NCBI GenBank assembly: GCA_010015655.1
Contig: ML976687.1
Location: forward strand, 686,022 to 750,021
Length of the DNA: 64,000 nt
Origin: Bimuria novae-zelandiae CBS 107.79
Lineage: Eukaryota > Ascomycota > Dothideomycetes > Pleosporales > Didymosphaeriaceae
Reading direction: 5' to 3'
Shown: piece after piece, positions 54,961 through 64,000 of the stretch
Layout of the letters: each line of letters begins with the position of its first letter
How positions within the stretch are numbered: the first letter of the stretch is position 1
Program-made: the position numbers and the translations under genes
Notes under the pieces: model-generated
What the model was told of the DNA's origin: nothing
Database searches by the model: none
What the model saw: the letters and a program-made list of their open reading frames with translations, nothing else

Positions 54961-57721
54961 CTAACCCAGGGCTGCATGAACATGTAGCCCTACATGTTAA
55001 TAGGATCCTGGTTTTGTTAGGGATAGAATATCCGCGCTAGGCCAATTCTTCTATGTATATCTAAGAACGTAGCCCGTATATTAAAGATAGTTAACCCCAC
55101 ATGTCGATAGGNNNNNNNNNNNNNNNNNNNNNNNNNNNNNNNNNNNNNNNNNNNNNNNNNNNNNNNNNNNNNNNNNNNNNNNNNNNNNNNNNNNNNNNNN
55201 NNNNNNNNNNNNNNNNNNNNNNNNNNNNNNNNNNNNNNNNNNNNNNGAGGTAGCTCTAAAATAGAGACTAACGCGTAGCATAAGTAAAGACGCGTTAAGT
55301 TATAAAGAATTCTACGCGTTAAAAAGGCTATATAGTGCGATAGGGACCTATTATTAGAACCCACTCGCAGTAGCGTCGAGCCCGCTATTATAGTAAAGAG
55401 TAGTATTGTAAGCGAGTATTTTAAATATTTGCCTAAGTATTTATTAGCAATATGCAAAGAGTGTAGGTATAGGGTTTAGCCTAGCTAGGCAAGTAACTAT
55501 TTATAATAAATTTATTAGGGTGTTAGGCGCACGCGAGCGCAGTTAGTAGTAGATAAGCTTAGTAGCTAGACTAGTTTACTTTAGTATGCCGGCGAGCTAG
55601 AGGTGCCTAGTTAGAGTATTAAACCTATTAGCTAGTTACTAGTATACACAGACGGATTAATGTGCTAATTAGCCCTAGGCTAGTGTTACTAGATTATTTA
55701 AAGTTTCCGCGTTATGAAGAACTATTAGCGCCATGTTTATAGTTAGTTACCAATAGGTAGAGGTGGCTATCTACGTTAATTAGAGAAGCAAAGCATATAG
55801 TTACGTAGTAATTAGGGTTAGAGGCGCGTCTATTGTCAACGATTATTAGCCTAGGGCGCCGGTTCGCAGTATTTCGAGGTCCACTAACCCAAACCTACCC
55901 CCGAACCTGTGGATAGCGAGGCCGGGTGGGTAAGCGTTGGCAGGAATATAGACAAGACGTAGGCTAACGTGTAAAAGCGGGCTAAGATAATAATCTAGGA
56001 TAGCGCGCGAGACGAGGTAAACCTATAGCTAGAGTAGACTAGGTAGATACTATATTTAGTAGGCATAAAGTGGCCTAAATTATTAGTAAGCGTAGAAGAG
56101 CCTAAAGCCGAAGAGGAGCCCGTGGCGGCTACTATATAGGAGGCTATAGATAGGTTAGCGTAGTTTAGCTAGGCGTTCGTTATCCATTGCATGGGGATAT
56201 TCGTGCAATTAGAAGTAATTTGGACAGAGAAGCACTAGACGCGGTTTACGCTATTATAGCTATATATAAATAAGAAGGTAGTTAGTAACCATGCCTGGCC
56301 GTGGAAGTAGATATTAATGTTTTTTTAGTAGACGTAGTAAGCGCACGCGTGGAAGAGCCCTACGTACTAGTTTACCCAGTAGTAGCGCGAGGCGTGGGAG
56401 GCGTTAGTAAAGGCGATAGGAGGAGTAGTAGAGGAGGAAGAGAAGGAAGAGGAAGAAGAAATAAAAGAGATAGAAAACGGAGACGGTAGTGTAGATAAGG
56501 TAATAATAGATAACGCAGATAGTGCGGTGGGAGAGATAGAGGCCAAGTAGGAGGTAAAAGAGGCTAGAATTATAGGCAAGCGTAAAGCGTTATCGAGTAT
56601 TAAGAAATTGTGTTTAGCGTTTTGCATCGCATTGTTAAGCTAGTCTATTACCTATAAAGAGTACAATAGCCCGTTAGTGTGTGCATTAGCTATATTAGGG
56701 GTAAAGGAGGATAAGTAAAAGGGCGCCAAATAGTATCTACCTATTTTATTAGCTATTATTAAGGTTACCTAGTTTATAGTAGTGTAGTAGGCGTTAGAAT
56801 TGTTAGATGCATTTATAGGAGACGATATAAATAGTAATAGCGTATATAAGAGCGATGGGGATAGCACTTAGCAACAGGGCCAGCCAAAAGGGTGTTTATA
56901 GCAGGTCTAGTAGATAATAGATAGGTTTATAGTGCGCGGTAGCCATAGCCCCATACAGTGGATATTAGATTTACGGATATATAGGCTAAAGATCCATTAC
57001 AACACGACGTTACGTGGCCATATAAAGTGGGTAGAGTAGGACGAGCTATTGTATAAGGAGCTATAGTTTACTATGGCCCAGTTCCGCAGCATAGTGTACG
57101 GGTTAAGGGAGGAGAGTTAGCGGTTATTAATAGAGGATTTATTATTTAGTAATAGCCTATTTACTAAGCCTGTCCCTAGTATCCCGTGGGAGAGTTTGCG
57201 CGACAATCTAACTAATAAGTAACTAGGGTAAAATTTTTTAAAAGACTAGCGCACCCGCATGCCCGTGGATAGAAAGTAGTAGTTATATAAGCAGGTTGGC
57301 CAGGATGCCCGGATTAGGGACTAGTTTATAAAGCTAGGCACCCGTTTGGGCGTTAACTAGTAAGAGGTTAGGCAGTATATAGACTAGGTAGTTATATTTA
57401 GGAAGAAGTTAATCGCGTTAATGTATATTACGGGCAAGTAGCCAGCCAAAGGGCCCGAGATTATGAGTATCTAGTATAGTAACATAGTTAAAGGGGGCTA
57501 CCGTAATATATTTGTTAAGGACGGCAAGGTGGTGTTTGTGACGAGATACCACAAAGGGTATACTATTAGTAATAACGTTAAGATTATCTACTAGTATTTA
57601 CTACGCGAGGTGGGCGAGTTAGTAGTATATTATATATAGCTAGTGTTGCCGTTCTAGCAGCGGATGGAGGCAATAGTATAGAAGAAGGAAATAATTTTAT
57701 TATATATATAGCCAGCCAACC
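54961..57721 (+). mobile_element. Subtelomeric unit A, 3'-truncated recombinase-helicase element
   Basis: Starts CTAACCCAGGGCTGCATG. After the leader and a 135-base gap, the plus-strand frame begins in the CxxC domain (ICKECRYRV near 55450) and runs through the Glu-rich and helical middle into the first half of the recombinase-like domain (ITGK[stop]PAKGPEI near 57430, TRYHKGYT near 57541). It breaks off at 57717 next to AACCCTAACCC. It lacks the second half of the recombinase and the helicase. Stops are TAG/TAA as expected from RIP. Confidence 0.72.
55112..55246. other. Assembly gap (135 N)
   Basis: All N. By comparison with unit B, the missing part corresponds to about 57873-58029 (157 bp), the part of the leader that carries the TTAGGG repeats. 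Confidence 0.95.
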
Positions 57722-58746
57722 CTAACCCAGGGCTGCATGAACATGTAGCCCTACATGTTAATAGGATCCTGGTTTTATTAGGGATAGAATATCCGCGCTA
57801 GGCCAATTCTTCTATGTATATTTAAGAACGTAGCCCGTATATTAAAGATAATTAACCCTACATGTCGATAGGTTCCTATAGTCTAATTAACCTAAAATTT
57901 TAGTGATAGATTTAGCACACTAAGTTACACGTTTTAGCTAATTTATAGCACTAAATAATATATAGTTATAGGCGTTAGGGTTGCGCGTTAGGGTTAGGGT
58001 AAATATAATAAGGCGGCGATTAGACACTAAAGGCAGCTTTAAAATAGAGACCAACGCGTAGCATAAGTAAAGACGCGTTAAGTTATAAAGAATTCCACGC
58101 GTTAAAAAGGCCATATAGTGCGATAGAGACCTATTATTAGAACCCACCTGTAGCAGCGTCAAGCCCGCTATTATAGTAAAGAGTAGTATTATAAGCGAGT
58201 ATTTCGAATATTTGTTTAAGTATTTATTAGCGATATACAAAGAGTGTAGGTACAGGGTTTAGCCTAGCTAGGTAAGTAACTATTTATAGTAGATTTATTA
58301 GGGTGTTGGGCGCACGCGAGCGTAGTTAGTAGTAGATAAGCTTAGTAGCTAGGCTAGTTTACTCTAGTATACTGGCGAGCTAGAGGTGCCTAGTCAGAGC
58401 ATCGAACCTATTAGCTAGTTACTAGTATATATAGACGGATTAATGTGCTAATTAGCCCTAGGCTAGTATTATTAGATTATTTAAAGTTTCCGCGTTATAA
58501 AGAACCATTAGCGCCATGTTTATAGTTAGTTACTAGTAGGTAGAGGTGGCTATCTACGTTAATTAGAGAAGTAAAGTATATAGTTACGTAGTAATTAGGG
58601 TTGGAGGCGCGTCTATTGCCAACGATTATTAGCCTAGGGCGCCAGTTTATAGTATTTTAAGGTCTACTAACCCAAACCCACCCCCGAACCCGTGGACGGC
58701 GAGGCCGGGTAGGCAAGCGTTGGCAGGAATATAGATAAAGCGTAGG
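57722..58746 (+). mobile_element. Subtelomeric unit B, severely 3'-truncated
   Basis: Starts CTAACCCAGGGCTGCATG and is nearly identical to unit A over the leader and the N-terminal CxxC region (ICKECRYRV near 58235). Ends at GCGTAGGCTAAC, the point where unit A continues GTAGGCTAACGTG. TTAGGG motifs occur at 57975, 57988 and 57994. Confidence 0.72.
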
Positions 58747-59640
58747 CTAACCCAGGGCTACTTAAAAATATTACCTAACATTTCGATAGTAGCGTTATTT
58801 TATTAGGGATAAAATATCCGCGCTAGCTACTTCCTGTGCGTACGTCTAAAAACGGGGGTAATATTTTAAAGATACTAAAGGTAATATTTCGATAGGTTCT
58901 CGCGGGCCAGTTTACCCTAACTTTAGACTTAAGATTTAGGGTTACGAGTTGCACGTCTTAGCCAATTTATAACCCTAAAAACTATGTAGTTATTAGCGTT
59001 AGAGTTACGCGTTAGGGTTGGGGCAAATATAATAAGGCAACGATTAGACACCAGAGTTAATTCCGAGATAAGGACCAACGTGTAGCAAAAGCAAAAACGC
59101 GTCGGAACGCGAAGAATTATAGGAGTTAAAATAGTTATATAGCGCGATAGATGGCTCGTAGGTAGCCGTAGTAACGTGCATTTAATTACTATTACCTAGT
59201 ATTACGCATAACGCAGCCAGCAACCTGTTCCGTAACCTATATACTATATAGTAACTAGTATAGTAAACCGTATAGTTATTAATAGTAGCAACGCGTCGCA
59301 GCAATCCATAACCTGTTATAAAGCCTAGGGATTTGTTATAGTACCCATAACCCGTTTAGTGGCCCATAACCCGTTATAGGAACCCATTAAAAACCCAGGC
59401 GTAATAGCGTTAAGTCTAGTATTATAGTAAAGAGTAGCGTCGTAGGTAAGTATTTCGAATATTTGCCCGAGTATGCGTTGGTAATTTATAGAAAATGCAG
59501 GTACGGCGTTTTGCCTAGCCACGCCAGGAGCTATTTACAGCATATTTATAAGGGGGTTAGACGCAAGCAAGCATAGTTAGTAGCCAACAAGCTTTAGAGT
59601 TAGGCCAGTGTAATATAATATGCCAGCGAGCTAGAAGTGC
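58747..59640 (+). mobile_element. Subtelomeric unit C, 3'-truncated, different subfamily
   Basis: Starts CTAACCCAGGGCTACTTAA. Leader diverges from A/B. It has the CxxC N-terminal segment (RKCRYGVLPSHARSYLQHIY near 59482), which here is less damaged than in the other units. It breaks off at GTGCCTA just before the next CTAACCC. Confidence 0.7.
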
Positions 59641-59668
59641 CTAACCCAGGGCTACTTAAAAATGTTAC
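59641..59668 (+). repeat. 28-bp unit stub (C')
   Basis: CTAACCCAGGGCTACTTAAA... identical in kind to the first 28 bp of unit C. It is cut at TTACCTAAC, where unit C reads TTACCTAACATTT. Confidence 0.7.
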
Positions 59669-59781
59669 CTAACCCAGGGCTGCAACTGGAGTCAGGGCTA
59701 AGTCTAGTTTTATAGTTAACTTTATTAGGGATAGAATATCCGCGCTAGGCTAATTCCTGTGCGTATATTTTATCACGTAGG
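59669..59781 (+). repeat. Short leader-only unit (E1)
   Basis: 113 bp, starts CTAACCCAGGGCTGCAACTG and ends CACGTAGG. Nearly identical to the first part of the next unit, which continues past this point. Confidence 0.7.
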
Positions 59782-62700
59782 CTAACCCAGGGCTACAACT
59801 AGAGTCAGGGCTGAGTCTAGTTTTGTAGTTAACTTTATTAGGGATAGAATATCCGCGCTAGGCCAATTCCTGTGCGTATATTTTATCACGTAGGCTGAGT
59901 CTAGTAAACACTTACTCGCCGGTCCAGTTAGGTTCCTATAGGCTAATTAACCTAAAATTTAGGCTATAGATTTAGCACGTTAAGTTACACGTCCTAGCTA
60001 ATTTATAGCGCTAAAAACTATATAGTTATAGGTGTTAGGGTTGCGCGTTAGGGTTAGGGTAAACATAATAAGGCGGCGATTAGACACTAGAGGCGGCTCT
60101 AAAATAGTGGCTAACATGTAGCACAAGCAAAGACGCGTTAAGTCGCGAAGAATTCCACGCGTTAAAAAGGCCATATAGTGTAATAGGGACCCATTATTAG
60201 GACCTACCCGCAGCAGCGTCGAGCCCGCCATTATAGTAAAAAGTAGTATTACAAGTAAGTATTTTAAACATTTACCTAAGCATTTATTAGCGATATGCAA
60301 AGAATGCAGATACGGGGTTTTACCTAGTTAGGCTAGAAGCCATTTATAGCGTGTCTATAGGCTTAGTAATAAGGAAGCGCAGCTAGTAGCAGACAAGCTT
60401 AGTAGCTAGGCCGGTTTAATATAGTATACCGGCGAGCTAGAGGCGCCCCGTTAGACTATCGAGCCTATTAGCCAGTTACCAGTGTATACGGACGGGTTAA
60501 TGTACTAATTAGATCCAGATTAATGTTATTAGATATTTTAAAGTAAAGAGGTTATAAGGAAGCATTAGTAAAAGGTGCATAATTAGTTACTAGTAGGCAG
60601 AGGTAATTATCCTAGTCGAATAGAGTGGAAGCGCATATAGTTACGTAATAAGCAGGGTTATAAAGCCGTTTATTACTAGTAATTATTCGCCCAAGGCGCC
60701 AGTTCGCAGTATTTCGAGGTCCACTAACCCAACTCCACCCCCAAACCCGTGGACGGCGAGGCCGGGTGGGCAAGTGTTGGCAGGAATATGGATAAGGCGT
60801 GGGCTAACGTGTAAAAGCGGGCTGGGATAATAATCCAGAATAGCGCGCGGGATAAAGTAAATCCATGGCTAGAGTAGACTAGGTAGATACTATATTTAGT
60901 AGGCATAAAGTGGCCTAAATTATTAGTAAGCGTAGAAGAGCCTAAAGCTAAAGAGGAGCCTATAGCGGCTGCCATGTAAAAGGCCATAAATAGGTTAGCG
61001 TAGTTTAGCTAGGCGTCTGTTATCCACCGCACGGGGATATTCGTGCGATTAGAAGTAATTTAGATAAAGAAGTACCAAACGCGGTTCACGCTATTATAGC
61101 TATATATAGATAAAAAGGCAGTTAGCGACCATGCCTAGCTATAAAAGTAGATATTAATATTTTTTTAGCAGACGCAGCAAGCGCACGCGTGAAAGAGCCC
61201 TATATACTAGTTTACCTAGTAGCAGCGCGAGGCGTGGGAGGCTTTAGTAAAGGCGGTAGGAGGAGCGGTAGAGGAGGAAGAGGAGAAAGAGGAGGAAGAG
61301 GAGGAAGAGAAGGAAGAGAAGGAAGAGAAGGAAGAAATAAAAGAAATAGGAAACGGAGATAGTGGTGTAGATAAGGCAATAATAGACAACGTAGATAGTG
61401 TAGTAGGAGAGATAGAGACTAAGTAAGAGGCAAAAGAGGGTAGAATTATAGGCAAGCGTAAAGCGTTATTAAGTATTAAGAAATTATGTTTAGCGTTTTG
61501 CATTGCATTATTAAGCTAGTCTATTACCTATAAAGAGTACGACAGCCCATTAGTGTGTGCATTAGCCGTGTTAGGGGTAAAGGAGAATAGGTAAAAGGGC
61601 GCTAAATAGTATTTACCTATTTTATTAGCTATTATTAAGGTTACCTAATTTATAGTAGTGTAGTAGGCGTTAGAATTATTAGATACATTTATAAGAGACG
61701 ATATAGATAGCAATAGCGCGTATAAAAGCAATAGGGATAGCACCTAGTAATAGGGCTAGCCAAAAGAGTGTTTATAGCACGTCTAGTAGATAATAAACAG
61801 GTTTATAGTGCGCGATAGCCACAGCCCCATGTAGTAGATATTGGATTTACGGACGTACGGGCTAAAGATCTATTACAACACGACGTTACGCGACTATGTA
61901 GAGTGGGTAGGGTAGGATAAGTTATTATACAAGAAGCTATAGTTTACTATAGCCTAGTTCTATAGCATGGTGCACGGGTTAAGGGAGAAGAGTTAGTAGT
62001 TATTAATAGAGAATTTATTATTTAGTAATAGCCTGTTCGCCGAGCCCGTCCCTAGTATCCCGTAGGAGAGTTTGCGCGATAATCTAACTAATAAGTAATT
62101 AAGGTAGAATTTTTTAAAAGACTAGCGCACCCGCATGCCCGTAGATAAGAAGCGGTAATTATATAAGCGGGTTGGTTAGGACGCCTGGATTAGGGACTAG
62201 TTTATAAAGCTAGGCACCTATTCGGGCGTTAACCCGCAAGAGGTTAGGTAGTATATAGACTAGGTAGTTATATTTAGGGAGAAGTTAATTGCGTTAATGT
62301 ATATTACGGGCGGATAGCTAGCCAGAGGACCCAAGATTATAAGCATCTAGCACAGTAATATAGTTAAAGGGGGCTATTATAATATATTTGTTAAGGATAG
62401 CAAGATAGTGTTTATAATAAGATACTATAAAGGGTATACTATTAGTGGCAACGTTAAGATTATCTACCGGTATTTACCGCGCGAGGTGGGCAAGTTAGTA
62501 GTATATTATATATAGCTAGTGTTGCCGTTCCAGTAGCGGATAGAGGCAATAGTGTGGAAAAAGGAGGTAATTTTATTATATATATAACTAGTTAACCCCA
62601 ACGGGCGCAAGTGGACGACAGACTAGTTACGAAAGGTATTAAAACGCGAGACTAGCGTTAAATTAGGCTAGCTATTAATAATTACCGCGTACCGTAAGAT

Positions 62701-64000
62701 CGCTATTAGCATTAGTTAACGGTTTTTACGTAGGTCCGCGGCGTTTTAGCCAGAAAAAGGAAATAAAAGCGAGGTATAGAATAAAGAGAATATAATAGTA
62801 TTAGTAGTAGATTTATAGGCTGGGCACACGGCGCACGTGGCGGGTATAGTATACGCACGAGGTATTATAGAGCAGGCTAGGGTAATAGTAAATAGGTAAT
62901 AGTAGTTTTAGATATTAAGCACAAATTAGTATTAATTTTTAGGGTTTCTACTAAATAGTAGCAAGGAGGATAGGTGCAGGAAGCGAAAGAGAGCGCTATT
63001 TAAGAGTAAGGCGGATAAGGCCAGGATAGATTAGTAGGGAAGGTTAAGAAAAATAAACACCGCCGAGCAGTTGCAGAGGATAGTAGGCAAAATAGTAATA
63101 TTTTAAAGCGTGTAGCGAGAGGCGATTAATGCCATTATAGGTAGAGAGAGCCCCGTAGTGGCGGTAATACTAATAGGGGCGGGCAAGAGTATGTTATTTA
63201 TATTACTAGCGTGGGCCAAGTAGGGCGGCACGACTATTATTATTATCCCGTTAATTATATTACGAGGTAACATAATATAGTAGTGTAGAAAGCTAAAAAT
63301 ATCGTGTACAGCGTAAAAGAGCTGGCGCCCGCCCGACGTAGCCGTAATAGTATTAGTAACGCCTAAGTTAGCTATTACGCAGGGATTTACTATATTCGTA
63401 AATTATTTAAGAGTAATATAGTAGTTAGACTAGATTATAATTAACAAGTACTATATTATGTTAAATTAGCGGTATATATTCCGCAAGTAAATATAGTAGT
63501 TAGGCAAGTTAGTGGCTGCGGAGACGCAGATAGTGTTATTAATAATAACGTTATTACTTAGTAAAGAGGATAAGTTATTCTAACAGATATATTTTAATCC
63601 TAACTAGGTTAAGGTATTCCGGGCAGAGACGGCGCGGACAAACATAGCATACTAGGTAATTAAGGTAGGGAGGGTAGCAAAGAAGTAAGAGGTAAAGGGA
63701 ATAATATTAGGCGTGGTGCGATAGAAGTTACGCAGGTATAGGTAAGGTAAGGTAATAATATATAATAATTTAGTGCGCAAGATTAAGGCGTTAGTATAGT
63801 AGTTAGGGTGCTATACGTATTACCACGACGCTATTAGTAAGGCAAGCATATTAGAGGATTTTATATTAGGTAGCGAGCAGGTTATTATAGCCATAAGCGC
63901 GTTAGGGATAGGCGTTAACATTCCTAATATCTAGTGCATTGTCTATATTAATTAGCCATTTTCCGTGTTAGATTACGCGCAGGAGAGCGGCCAGACAGGA
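59782..64000 (+). mobile_element. Subtelomeric unit D: tyrosine recombinase-RecQ helicase element, runs off the window
   Basis: Starts CTAACCCAGGGCTACAACTA. TTAGGG motifs are at 60035, 60048 and 60054. One frame runs from about 60296 to the window end, interrupted only by RIP-type stops. Order: CxxC motif CKECRYGVLPS (60296-60330); Glu-rich tract 61268-61336; helical middle; recombinase-like core with Arg (codon 62324, ARGPK), Lys (62429, YKGYT), Arg (62693, AYRKIAI), His (62825, AGHTAHVAG) and Tyr (62852, IVYARG); then a RecQ-type helicase with P-loop GAGKSMLF (63176-63190), a DEAD-box equivalent near 63440, TATL equivalent near 63550, and motif VI QESGQTG at 63980. Telomere-linked RecQ helicases are known in fungi; the recombinase reading is inferred here. 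Confidence 0.75.

Noticed and set aside
55017..61503. Short open frames (60-100 codons) on the minus strand inside the subtelomeric units
   Set aside because: They recur only because the units are repeats; they are antisense to the plus-strand recombinase-helicase frame and have no coding character.

Overview
The window reads as nuclear DNA of a filamentous ascomycete. The best guess is a Dothideomycete-like fungus, but this is inferred from gene content and not proven. Introns are short (46-135 nt, mostly 46-62) with GTRNGN donors, CTGAC/CTAAC branch-like motifs and YAG acceptors. The transposons are heavily C-to-T/G-to-A mutated in the way repeat-induced point mutation (RIP) acts.

Region 1 (1-29,977) is ordinary gene-rich DNA. 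It holds a mitochondrial Sel1/TPR protein, a U3-snoRNA-associated (Utp16-like) nucleolar protein, a dead protein kinase-ankyrin gene, an isochorismatase-fold hydrolase, an F-box protein, ETF-beta, a secreted type-B carboxylesterase, an acyltransferase-3 membrane protein, a nine-exon CorA-like transporter carrying an in-frame TAG, the ribosome-quality-control factor Vms1/ANKZF1, twinfilin, and a broken dynamin/SLIP-GC-like GTPase. A 1.8-kb pogo/Fot1 DNA transposon (TA target duplication, ~74-bp TIRs) sits just upstream of vms1.

Region 2 (29,978-44,500) is an AT-rich, RIP-degraded transposon block. A Ty1/copia element (32,830-38,108) is nested inside the 5' LTR of a second copia element (32,805-43,411). 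Both target-site duplications can be read. A solo LTR (43,582-44,058) has a perfect 5-bp duplication, and older pogo-like remains lie to the left.

Region 3 (44,500-52,800) is a non-RIPped island. It starts with a five-exon DUF3435 tyrosine recombinase, the family of the Starship 'captain' enzymes. Its catalytic residues are present, but a C6 run carries a one-base frameshift. After it come a dienelactone hydrolase, a Zn2Cys6 regulator and a secreted SMP-30-like beta-propeller. It could be a small Starship-like element with cargo; no element ends were found.

Region 4 (52,800-64,000) is a head-to-tail array of RIPped subtelomere-type units. Six units begin with the same telomere-like CTAACCCAGGGCT; all but the last break off at different points, mostly where the sequence itself reads CTAAC or similar. 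The last unit keeps one reading frame from a CxxC zinc-finger-like N-terminus through what looks like a tyrosine-recombinase domain (R..K..R..H..Y) into a RecQ-type helicase that runs off the window. This recombinase-helicase combination, in an array seeded by telomere-like sequence, is the most unusual content of the window.
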